The notes below the pieces were generated by a model, which worked only from the letters and a program-made list of their open reading frames with translations, searched no databases and was not told the origin of the DNA. A stretch of DNA of 8,870 nucleotides, taken from the NCBI GenBank assembly GCA_003164075.1, contig PLRZ01000506.1:1-8870 (forward strand). Direction: 5' to 3'. The position numbers were made by a program, and so were the translations under genes. Shown piece after piece: positions 1 through 6,114 of the stretch (positions within the stretch are counted from its first letter, which is position 1; every line of letters begins with the position of its first letter). Source of the stretch: Bryobacterales bacterium. GTDB lineage: Bacteria > Acidobacteriota > Terriglobia > Bryobacterales > Bryobacteraceae.

Positions 1-52
1 GGCGACATCAGGAGTTCTGAAAGTCGGATGGGGACTGCGGGGCGGGCGCCTC
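1..52. other. Edge sequence downstream of lepB
   Basis: Short stretch after the lepB stop codon up to the window edge. I see no hairpin with a T-run and no coding start that can be supported. Confidence 0.3.
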
Positions 53-850
53 TTACTTCAGAGGGTATCCGCGCGTCAGCCGGAATGTCCGCGACCATCG
101 CGTCTTGGTGAAAAAGTGCGCCACCACGTCGACAATGTGGTCCAGTCCGATATTTCCATTGGTGAGATCCGCGGTGGGCGCGTCGTACGACCAGTAAATC
201 ACCACTGGCGTCCCCACGATGTTCTCGCGCGGCACAAGGCCCCAGTAGCGGCTGTCCGAGGAATCGTCGCGGTTGTCTCCCATGGCGAATATGAAGCCCG
301 GCGGCACCACCAGTTCGCCATTCACCACGTGATTCTCCAGCATATCGATGGCCGGCGCCTGCATGGGCGTGTTGGGAGGCGCCGGGAAATTGTCGCGATA
401 GGAATCGATCATGGTCGACGAATGAATCGCGTAAGGCTCGTCCACGGGATGCCCATTGAGCCACAATTGCTTGTCCACCAGCCTGATATGGTCGCCGGGG
501 ACGCCGATGGCGCGCTTGACGTAGTCCTCTTTAATGTTGAGCGGATAACGGAACACGATGATGTCGCCGCGCCGCACGTCGCGATAGGGCAGAGCCAGGC
601 GCGATGCCGGGCCGGAGGGAGCGTAGGTCAGCTTGTCCACCAGCACGTGGTCGCCGATGAGCAGCGTGCCCACCATGGAAGCGCTCGGGATCACGAACGC
701 CTGCACCAGGCTGGTAGTAGCGAAGAGCAGCAGAACGATGGTGACGGTCCATTCTCCGACGAATCCCCGGTTCACCTCCCGCGACATCTCCTTGTAGCGG
801 TCCCACAGGGCGCGCATTCTGCTTTTCTCAATAGTTTCCACAGCAGCCAT
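53..850 (-). CDS. lepB: Signal peptidase I (leader peptidase)
   Basis: Membrane-bound serine protease that removes signal peptides from exported proteins on the outer face of the inner membrane. The 265-residue product has a single hydrophobic anchor at about 34-52, followed directly by the catalytic box IPSASMVGTL with nucleophile Ser58. The general-base lysine is Lys112 in DYVKRAIGVPGD, and the conserved box GDNRDDSSDSRYWG lies at 191-204. All catalytic boxes are present and in the usual order, so the enzyme should be active. Compared with a minimal family member there is an insertion at about 143-180, rich in Pro and Met, between the lysine and GDN boxes; such insertions are common. The first ATG (848-850) has no clear Shine-Dalgarno sequence. 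Met13 (ATG at 812-814) is an alternative start that would not affect the domain. The gene is divergent from the ATPase operon. Confidence 0.96.
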   Translation of the reverse strand: MAAVETIEKSRMRALWDRYKEMSREVNRGFVGEWTVTIVLLLFATTSLVQAFVIPSASMVGTLLIGDHVLVDKLTYAPSGPASRLALPYRDVRRGDIIVFRYPLNIKEDYVKRAIGVPGDHIRLVDKQLWLNGHPVDEPYAIHSSTMIDSYRDNFPAPPNTPMQAPAIDMLENHVVNGELVVPPGFIFAMGDNRDDSSDSRYWGLVPRENIVGTPVVIYWSYDAPTADLTNGNIGLDHIVDVVAHFFTKTRWSRTFRLTRGYPLK

Positions 851-915
851 TGTAACGGATGACGGGGATTCCTTGGATTACAGTGCCGTCTCCAACCGTT
901 TCTCAAAAGAGCGCT

Positions 916-930
916 TGTCCGGACCGGACA
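916..930. promoter_or_regulatory. Perfect 15-nt palindrome, possible operator
   Basis: The sequence TGTCCGG-A-CCGGACA has two perfect 7-bp arms around one central base. It lies between the divergent lepB start (66 nt away) and the ATPase start (about 120 nt away), where a repressor or activator dimer could act on either side. The symmetry is visible directly; the regulatory role is inference, and a chance palindrome in GC-rich DNA is possible. Confidence 0.3.
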
Positions 931-1022
931 CTCCAACACCGGTTGATCACTCACTCGCGGGTGCGAATCGGGTTATCGGAGGTCGCCGGTTCAATCCGGC
1001 GCCGGCGTGGCCCGCCCGCCTC

Positions 1023-1031
1023 TGGTACAAT
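1023..1031 (+). promoter_or_regulatory. Extended -10 promoter element for the ATPase/vWA operon
   Basis: TGG followed by TACAAT matches an extended -10 box (TGnTAtAAT) with one mismatch. It ends 21 nt before the proposed TTG start, so transcription would begin just ahead of the Shine-Dalgarno sequence and give a very short leader. No convincing -35 hexamer is visible, which fits an extended -10 promoter. The same TACAAT hexamer appears ahead of two other genes in the window. Confidence 0.45.
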
Positions 1032-1052
1032 CGCCAGCAGAGGGGGGCTTGC

Positions 1053-2549
1053 TTGTCTAAAATCAGTCAGGAATTACCCCGCACCCTGGGCGCGCTCCGC
1101 AAAAGTTCTTTCCCCGAAGACCGGCTTGCCGGCCGAACGGTAAAGGACGAACTCCGTAACAATCTCATCTGCAAGATTCAACGCGGCGACGAGCTTTTTC
1201 CCGGCATCCTCGGATTCGAGGATACCGTGGTGCCGCAGGTGATCAACGCCGTACTTTCACGCCACAACTTCATTCTGTTGGGGCTGCGCGGCCAGGCCAA
1301 AACCCGGCTCATCCGCATGCTGACCACGCTGCTGGATGAGGTCACGCCGTACATCGAAGGCTGCGAGATCCACGATAATCCCTACCGGCCGATCTGCCGG
1401 CGCTGCCGCGACCTGGTGGCCGAACTCGGCGACGACGCGCCCATCGCGTGGCTCACCCGCGACCACCGCTACGTAGAGAAACTGGCCACGCCCGACGTCA
1501 CCATCGCCGACATGATCGGCGACATCGACCCCATCAAAGCGGCGCGCCGCGGGCAGGACATCTCCGACGAATTGACCGTTCACTACGGCCTGTTGCCGCG
1601 CGCCAACCGCGGCATTTTCGCCATCAACGAGTTGCCCGACCTGGCTGGAAAAATCCAGGTGGGCCTGTTCAACATCATGCAGGAAGGCGACGTACAGATT
1701 AAGGGTTACCCCGTGCGTCTGCCGCTCGACCTGATGCTGGTCTTCACCGCCAACCCCGAAGACTATACCGCGCGCGGCAAAATCATCACACCGCTCAAAG
1801 ACCGCATCGGCAGCGAAATCCGCACCCACTACCCCGCCGCGCTGGAGCAGGGGATCGCCATCACCGCGCAGGAGGCCTGGCTCGACCGGCCGTCGCCCAT
1901 CGAACTGCGCGTGCCCGATTACATCCGCGAAATTGTGGAGACGCTGGCCTTTGTGGCGCGCGAAGACAAGCGTGTCGACAAGCGCTCCGGCGTCTCGCAG
2001 CGCCTGCCCATCTCGGTGCTGGAGAACGTGATGTCCAACGCCGAGCGCCGCGCTCTGAAGACCGGCGAAGACCTGGCCGTTCCGCGCGTTCTGGACATCT
2101 ACTCCGCTCTGCCCTCCATGACCGGCAAGCTGGAACTGGAATACGAAGGCGAATTGAAGGGCGGCGATGCGGTGGCGCACGAGTTGATCCGGCTGGCCGT
2201 GGGCAAGGTTTATAACCACTACTTCGAAGGCTCCAACATGGCGCAGATCGTGCAATGGTTCGATTTGGGCGGCTCGCTGAAACTGGATGACGGCGTGGAT
2301 TCGGCCGCCATGGTGCGGCAACTCGGCGGGATCCAGGGGCTGATGGAGAAGACGCGTGCGTTCGGTCTGACGTCCAACGAACCGGACGCGGTGCGCGCCG
2401 CGGCGGCTGAGTTTGTGCTGGAAGGGCTGCACGCCCATCGCCGCATCAGCCGCAGCGAAGAGCGGGGCTACGCGGCGGAAGAGAAGAAGCGCGAAGGCCG
2501 CGAAGAAGCCAAGCCCGAAAGGCCGAACGTCCGGCGGCAATACAACTAG
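1053..2549 (+). CDS. MoxR/magnesium-chelatase-type AAA+ ATPase
   Basis: A 498-residue AAA+ ATPase of the chelatase-I/MoxR clade (ChlI/BchI-like), which acts as a ring-shaped remodelling motor with a vWA partner. The P-loop is GLRGQAKT at 77-84, with Ala where Gly is usual. The Walker B strand is GIFAINEL at 187-194, with Asn in place of the usual Asp before Glu193. Sensor 1 is FTANPED (231-237), a candidate arginine finger is Arg251 in LKDRIG, and a sensor-2-like segment is SGVSQRLPIS (312-321). A Cys104-x2-His107-x7-Cys115-x2-Cys118 cluster lies between Walker A and B and could bind zinc. The C-terminus (465-498) is charged. The frame is open from an ATG at 873, but I chose TTG at 1053. An AGGGGGG Shine-Dalgarno sequence sits 5 nt before it, and the upstream residues look like translated intergenic DNA. 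The gene forms an operon with the next gene, 15 nt downstream. The substrate is unknown; a role in chlorophyll synthesis is not implied. Confidence 0.88.
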   Translation: MSKISQELPRTLGALRKSSFPEDRLAGRTVKDELRNNLICKIQRGDELFPGILGFEDTVVPQVINAVLSRHNFILLGLRGQAKTRLIRMLTTLLDEVTPYIEGCEIHDNPYRPICRRCRDLVAELGDDAPIAWLTRDHRYVEKLATPDVTIADMIGDIDPIKAARRGQDISDELTVHYGLLPRANRGIFAINELPDLAGKIQVGLFNIMQEGDVQIKGYPVRLPLDLMLVFTANPEDYTARGKIITPLKDRIGSEIRTHYPAALEQGIAITAQEAWLDRPSPIELRVPDYIREIVETLAFVAREDKRVDKRSGVSQRLPISVLENVMSNAERRALKTGEDLAVPRVLDIYSALPSMTGKLELEYEGELKGGDAVAHELIRLAVGKVYNHYFEGSNMAQIVQWFDLGGSLKLDDGVDSAAMVRQLGGIQGLMEKTRAFGLTSNEPDAVRAAAAEFVLEGLHAHRRISRSEERGYAAEEKKREGREEAKPERPNVRRQYN

Positions 2550-2564
2550 CAAGGGGCGTCATCC

Positions 2565-3794
2565 ATGAAATCGGTTCGCTACTCCCGCTACACCGGCGAA
2601 GATCTGGGGATCGACGCCGAAGAGTTGCTGCAGGCGCTGGCCGATTTCCTGTTGGGCAGCGGTTTCAACAGCCAGTACATGCCCTTCAGCGAATTGAACG
2701 AGCACACTCTGGAAGACCTCAAGAACGCCATCCAACGGGCACTGGAACAAGGCGATCTGTTCGACAACAATGCGCTCCAGGAAATGATGGAGCGGATCCG
2801 AAACATGAGCCCGGAGCAAATGGACCAGCTTCTCGACCGGCTGGTGCAGAAGCTGGTCGACGAAGGCCACATCACGGTCGACGAGGCCGGACAGCAGGCG
2901 CCCGGCGCCGGGGATGGCCGCGATAGTAAGGCGCGCTTCGAGGTCACCGATAAGTCGCTCGATTTTTTGGGGTTCAAAACTCTCAAGGACCTGCTCGGGT
3001 CGCTGGGAAAATCGAGTTTCGGCCGCCATGACACCCGCGACCTGGCCACCGGCGTGGAGGCTTCGGGCTCGTCCAAAACCTACGAGTTCGGCGACACGTT
3101 GAATCTGGATATCAGTGCGACGCTTTTTTCCGCCATCCGCCGGGAGGGCGCCAAAGTGCCGCTCAATATGGAGTACGAAGACCTGCACGTCCACCAATGC
3201 GAGTATCAAAGCTCCTGCGCCACGGTGCTGATGCTCGATTGCAGCCACAGCATGATTCTCTATGGCGAAGACCGCTTCACGCCCGCCAAAAAGGTGGCCA
3301 TGGCGTTGGCGCATCTGATCCGCACGCAGTATCCCGGCGACAGCTTGCGCTGCGTGCTGTTCCACGACTCCGCCGAAGAGTTAGCCATCAGCCAGTTAGC
3401 GCGCGTACAAGTGGGGCCCTATTACACGAATACCCGCGACGGCCTGATTCTGGCGCAAAAGCTGCTTAGTCAGGAGCGCAAAGACATGCGCCAGATCGTG
3501 ATGATCACCGACGGCAAACCGAGCTGTCTTACTCTCGAAGACGGGCGTATTTATAAGAACGCCTTCGGCCTCGATCCGCTGGTAATCAGTAAGACGCTGG
3601 AAGAAGTGAATCGCTGTAAGAAGCAGGGCATCCTGATCAACACTTTCATGCTGGCCAGCGATTACGGCCTGGTAAATTTCGTCCGGAAAGTGACCGAGAT
3701 GTGCCGCGGTAAGGCTTACTTCACCACTCCCTATACGTTGGGCCAGTATCTGCTGATGGACTACATGAATCGCAAGACGAAGACGATTCACTAG
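2565..3794 (+). CDS. vWA-domain protein, partner of the upstream ATPase
   Basis: A 409-residue protein with a helical, charged N-terminal half (about 1-170) and a C-terminal von Willebrand A domain (about 215-400). The MIDAS metal site looks complete: Asp225-Cys-Ser227-His-Ser229 (DCSHSM), a threonine in YYTNTRDGL (288-290), and Asp316 in ITDGKPS. In chelatases and MoxR systems such a protein (BchD- or CoxE-like) is the partner that docks metal or client to the AAA+ ring. No signal peptide or membrane segment is visible, so it is probably cytoplasmic. The ATG has AAGGGG 8 nt upstream, and the 15-nt gap from the ATPase gene indicates one transcript. The client of this pair cannot be told from the sequence. 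Confidence 0.9.
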   Translation: MKSVRYSRYTGEDLGIDAEELLQALADFLLGSGFNSQYMPFSELNEHTLEDLKNAIQRALEQGDLFDNNALQEMMERIRNMSPEQMDQLLDRLVQKLVDEGHITVDEAGQQAPGAGDGRDSKARFEVTDKSLDFLGFKTLKDLLGSLGKSSFGRHDTRDLATGVEASGSSKTYEFGDTLNLDISATLFSAIRREGAKVPLNMEYEDLHVHQCEYQSSCATVLMLDCSHSMILYGEDRFTPAKKVAMALAHLIRTQYPGDSLRCVLFHDSAEELAISQLARVQVGPYYTNTRDGLILAQKLLSQERKDMRQIVMITDGKPSCLTLEDGRIYKNAFGLDPLVISKTLEEVNRCKKQGILINTFMLASDYGLVNFVRKVTEMCRGKAYFTTPYTLGQYLLMDYMNRKTKTIH

Positions 3795-3930
3795 CCAGTT
3801 TCTACTGTCCGCCGCTTGCCACGCCCGCCCTGGCCGCCACGCTGCGCGACGCCGTGATGTCGAACCCCTGAGGTCGCCCGGCAGTTTCGGGTGGCTTGGG
3901 AAAATGCGTTGACCCATTCCTTGCCCGGTG

Positions 3931-3953
3931 GGGCAGGCGGTGCTCGCCTGCCC
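3931..3953. terminator. Hairpin between convergent genes
   Basis: GGGCAGGCG, a 5-nt loop and CGCCTGCCC form a perfect 9-bp GC-rich stem. It lies 136 nt after the vWA stop and 109 nt after the TIR gene stop on the other strand. There is no T-run on either side, so it is not a classical intrinsic terminator. It may slow both transcripts, or be one copy of a dispersed REP-like repeat. The remaining intergenic sequence (3795-4062) shows no supported gene. Confidence 0.45.
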
Positions 3954-4062
3954 TCTATCCTGTTTAGGCAGCGGGCTTGCTTCGGGCTCACCGCAAATTC
4001 CACGACATCGGGAGTCCAGAGTCTCGACGCAAGGGGAAGAGAGAAGATCCGGGCGGCCACGA

Positions 4063-4632
4063 CTAATGGCGTACCGCCGCGCGCCGTGCCAGTTCATGGC
4101 GCAACATGGCCACCAACCGTGTCAGCCCCTCGACCCAGTCGGGGAACAGGTCCACATACTGCAACTCACGCTGTATGGAGCGCGGCACCCGGCACTGGCT
4201 TAACCGCACCGGCACGATGAAAATGTCTTCAAGCGGTACCTGGCGCGCGCAATCCAGAGCATAACGGACTTCCGCCTGGAAGCCGCCCTTTTTGTTGACC
4301 GAGTGCTCGGAGTAACAGGCCAGAAAAAAGTCCGAAGTCTCGATGGCGGAGTCGATGGCGCGCGGCCAGTTCTGGCCGGGAAGCAGCTTGCGCTCGTCCA
4401 TCCACGGGTTGAACCCCACCGCCTCCAGGGCGTCGCACAGACGCCGCACGATGGCGGCATCTTCCTTCCCATATGCCACGAAGACCTGCGGCAGTTGGCG
4501 CGGTTCGAAGCGGCAACCGTGCACCGCATCCGGCACAAACGAACCCAATCCGTCGATCTCCACCACCTTGCCGGCGGCCAGTCCCCGGATGACGATTTGC
4601 GCCACCTGTTCCACGGAAGAGGGTTCAATCAT
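4063..4632 (-). CDS. TIR-domain protein with shortened HU-like N-terminus
   Basis: A 189-residue protein. Residues 1-45 resemble the second half of an HU/IHF fold: a helix, then AAGKVVEIDGLGSF, ending in RFEP. Residues 49-180 form a TIR domain: strand QVFVAYGKED (49-58), PWMDERKLLPGQNW (76-89), DFFLACYSEHSVNKKG (101-116), and FQAEVRYALD, in which Glu121 is at the position of the catalytic glutamate of NAD-cleaving TIR domains. TIR domains in bacteria commonly hydrolyse NAD+ or make cyclic-ADP-ribose-type signals in defence; that activity here is inference. The frame is open further upstream, but the ATG at 4632 is favoured. It overlaps the end of the HU-like gene by 8 nt (ATGATTGA), has GGAGG 12 nt upstream, and starts where similarity begins. 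No signal peptide or membrane segment is seen, so it is probably cytoplasmic and perhaps nucleoid-bound. Confidence 0.85.
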   Translation of the reverse strand: MIEPSSVEQVAQIVIRGLAAGKVVEIDGLGSFVPDAVHGCRFEPRQLPQVFVAYGKEDAAIVRRLCDALEAVGFNPWMDERKLLPGQNWPRAIDSAIETSDFFLACYSEHSVNKKGGFQAEVRYALDCARQVPLEDIFIVPVRLSQCRVPRSIQRELQYVDLFPDWVEGLTRLVAMLRHELARRAAVRH

Positions 4633-4834
4633 GGCGCTTTCGAGCCTCCGGTTCAAACGCCACGCGGCCATCGGGGCCGTGTTTGAACTTTCCCAAACCC
4701 GGCAACGCGGCTTCCTTGCCCTGGCGCAGATCGGAGAGAATCCTGTGGAGCACAAGGTCCAGGCGGTCGGCAGCCTCGGCTTGGCTTACTCGCGACCGGC
4801 GGGCCAGTTGTTTTGCGATGTCCGGCTTCCTCAT
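4625..4834 (-). CDS. Compact HU-like DNA-binding protein
   Basis: A 69-residue protein with the HU/IHF pattern: N-terminal MRKPDIAKQLARRSRVS (1-17), helix QAEAADRLDLVLHRILSDL (18-36), then RQGKEAALPGLGKF (37-50), corresponding to the GxxVxLxGFGxF turn of HU. HU is usually about 90 residues. Here the long DNA-wrapping arm is almost absent and the chain ends after AFEPEARKRHD. It may therefore bind DNA weakly, or serve mainly as a dimerisation partner. No strong Shine-Dalgarno sequence precedes the ATG. A three-codon frame (ATG GCG AAA TGA) ends across it with an ATGA overlap. Its stop codon overlaps the start of the TIR gene, implying translational coupling. The genome's housekeeping HU is presumably elsewhere. 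Confidence 0.8.
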   Translation of the reverse strand: MRKPDIAKQLARRSRVSQAEAADRLDLVLHRILSDLRQGKEAALPGLGKFKHGPDGRVAFEPEARKRHD

Positions 4835-5011
4835 TTCGCCATCACGGTATCAGGTGTTTTGTGGCCGGCGAGGGCTGGAGAGGCGCGGCCACTTCCGTAA
4901 AGCGTTGAAACTAAGACTATTGGAAGATTGTGCGAGCTGCTAAAGTTCCTGTGAACGGAAAAACGCCTTATTTTCCGGAGATGAAATGATTTTAATAGGA
5001 GTTTAAGGGAC

Positions 5012-5040
5012 TGTTCATGTGCTATTCGCTACCATGAACA
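5012..5040. promoter_or_regulatory. Inverted repeat in leader of the small secreted peptide gene
   Basis: TGTTCATG and CATGAACA are perfect 8-bp arms separated by 13 nt, 43 nt before the start codon. The spacing suits a dimeric regulator binding two half-sites, or a stem in the 5' leader. The symmetry is seen directly; the role is inference. The rest of the 4835-5083 gap is AT-richer than its surroundings and probably holds the divergent promoters, but I cannot place -35/-10 boxes securely. Confidence 0.4.
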
Positions 5041-5083
5041 CCAGGACGACATAGTTCGTCGCAATCCAAAGGAGAACCGCAAA

Positions 5084-5224
5084 ATGAAGAAACTGATCCC
5101 GCTGATGTTCGCCATGGCTCTGACGTTCGGTGCTGTCACCGCGTTTTCCAGCCCCGCCCCCCAGGGGAAGTCCACCAAAGCAAAGTCGACCAAAGTAAAG
5201 GCCACCAAGCCCCCGGTCAAGTAA
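5084..5224 (+). CDS. Small secreted lysine-rich peptide
   Basis: A 46-residue product. Residues 1-20 (MKKLIPLMFAMALTFGAVTA) form a typical signal peptide with a KK start, a hydrophobic core and a VTA cleavage site. The mature peptide of about 26 residues contains imperfect repeats of KSTKAKSTKVKATK (29-42), flanked by Pro and Gly, so it is very basic and probably disordered. An AAAGGAG ribosome binding site lies 9 nt before the ATG, and a strong terminator follows, so it is a self-contained single-gene unit despite its size. I do not recognise a named family. Its charge would suit binding to DNA, RNA, acidic polysaccharide or the outer membrane surface, but nothing in the sequence decides between these. 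Confidence 0.75.
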   Translation: MKKLIPLMFAMALTFGAVTAFSSPAPQGKSTKAKSTKVKATKPPVK

Positions 5225-5249
5225 GACCTTTTTCACGAACAAGTTACTG

Positions 5250-5292
5250 AATGCCGCGTAGTGTTCTTACACCTACGCGGCATTCTTTTTTT
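5250..5292 (+). terminator. Intrinsic terminator of the small peptide gene
   Basis: AATGCCGCGTAG and CTACGCGGCATT form a perfect 12-bp stem around an 11-nt loop, followed by C and seven T residues. It starts 25 nt after the stop codon of the small peptide gene. No A-run precedes the stem, so it would work mainly in the plus direction, although it also lies just past the end of the convergent minus-strand gene. Confidence 0.9.
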
Positions 5293-5298
5293 GTCCCG

Positions 5299-6060
5299 TC
5301 AAATGTGGACCGGATTGTCCAAAACGAAGGTCAGACGGGTTTCCGAAGGCACCCTCACACGCTGACCGCTGGTGGCCAATTCCACGGCCGCCCCGCCCGC
5401 GCCGCCGGCTCCGGCCCCGATGGCCGCGCCTTTTCCGCCGCCGAGAATTCCACCTAATATCGCACCGCCCACGGCGCCTCCGCCGATGGTACCGGCCGAC
5501 CGCCCGGCGCGATTGCTGCTCTTCTCCGACACCGTCTGGGTGTTGATGTCCACCATTTGGCCGTTCACCCGTATCTGCATCAGGGAAAGCGCCAGTTCCG
5601 TGCGGCCCGAGATCTTGCCCGACTGCTTGGAATCCACCAGCTTGACCACCACGTCGGCGCCCCGCGGGATGATGGAGCCGCCGTTCGGATCGGTCACCGG
5701 AGCATCCAGACTGGCGGCAAAGGTCTGCCCCGTGCGGGCGGTTTGCGAATCCACCGCGTCAATCATACGGATGGTGAAGTTCGTTCCCGCAGGTAAAGTG
5801 ATACCGAGCACTGGCGGAGCAGGCGGACGCGCCATGACTTCCTCGCGTGGTGGCGCCTGCGGAGGAGGGCCACCAAACTCGATGCGGGCGATCTCCCCGA
5901 CGTCAAAGGTCTGAACCTGGTCGCCCAGGTCGACTCGCACCTGGCGCGCCGTACCGCCTAAGTAGGTGCCGTTCACCACTTGCCCGTTTTTGAGCGTGAT
6001 GGTGTCCCCAAACCCAATCGTGGCTACCGCGAGTGCCATGCCAATCTGCAAAAGGCGCAT
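5299..6060 (-). CDS. Secreted glycine-zipper protein
   Basis: A 253-residue exported protein from ATG at 6060. The residues 1-18 (MRLLQIGMALAVATIGFG) form a signal peptide. A small beta-rich segment, ITLKNGQVVNGTYLGG up to about 62, resembles the short Sm/SH3-like motifs of secreted acidobacterial proteins. A Pro-rich linker (64-84) follows. A beta domain at about 86-180 contains LPAGTNFTIRMIDAVDS and IPRGADVVVKLVDSKQSG. A glycine-zipper at 189-224 (GGAVGGAILGGILGGG and more) could insert in or pack on a membrane. The C-terminal strand is VPSETRLTFVLDNPV. The frame is open 18 codons further upstream, but AAAGGGG lies 7 nt before the chosen ATG, and the signal peptide begins there. Likely periplasmic or outer-membrane associated; the specific function is unknown. 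Confidence 0.82.
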   Translation of the reverse strand: MRLLQIGMALAVATIGFGDTITLKNGQVVNGTYLGGTARQVRVDLGDQVQTFDVGEIARIEFGGPPPQAPPREEVMARPPAPPVLGITLPAGTNFTIRMIDAVDSQTARTGQTFAASLDAPVTDPNGGSIIPRGADVVVKLVDSKQSGKISGRTELALSLMQIRVNGQMVDINTQTVSEKSSNRAGRSAGTIGGGAVGGAILGGILGGGKGAAIGAGAGGAGGAAVELATSGQRVRVPSETRLTFVLDNPVHI

Positions 6061-6090
6061 GCGTAATCCCCTTTCGGTCCTCGTCACGTT

Positions 6091-6096
6091 ATTGTA
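6091..6096 (-). promoter_or_regulatory. -10 box for the glycine-zipper gene
   Basis: TACAAT on the minus strand ends 30 nt before the ATG at 6060, with an AAAGGGG ribosome binding site between. It gives this gene its own promoter in the short gap after the DUF697-like gene. No clear -35 hexamer is visible. Confidence 0.4.
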
Positions 6097-6114
6097 CGCT
6101 GCGTTGGACGGCAA

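Noticed and set aside
116..862. Long plus-strand open frame opposite lepB
   Set aside because: It is antisense to a clear signal peptidase, and its protein is rich in His, Arg and Val with no domain pattern. It is a GC-rich codon shadow.
873..1052. N-terminal extension of the ATPase from ATG 873
   Set aside because: The extra 60 residues run through the T-arm-like sequence and the -10 box and have no ribosome binding site. A TTG with a strong Shine-Dalgarno sequence follows.
1257..2552. 431-codon minus-strand frame opposite the ATPase gene
   Set aside because: The ATPase motifs on the other strand are unambiguous. The antisense product is low in complexity and has no ribosome binding site.
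2559..3365. 268-codon minus-strand frame opposite the vWA gene
   Set aside because: It overlaps the intact vWA domain gene and shows no recognisable motif.
3795..4062. Small genes in the convergent intergenic gap
   Set aside because: Open frames here lack ribosome binding sites and run into the neighbouring genes. Only the hairpin is supported.
4633..4755. 41-residue N-terminal extension of the TIR protein
   Set aside because: It lies entirely within the HU-like gene in another frame and shows no similarity. The overlapping ATG at 4632 fits coupling.
4343..4900. Plus-strand frames opposite the HU-TIR genes
   Set aside because: They are antisense to two coupled genes with clear domain similarity. 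The products are Arg/Ser/Pro-rich and unstructured.
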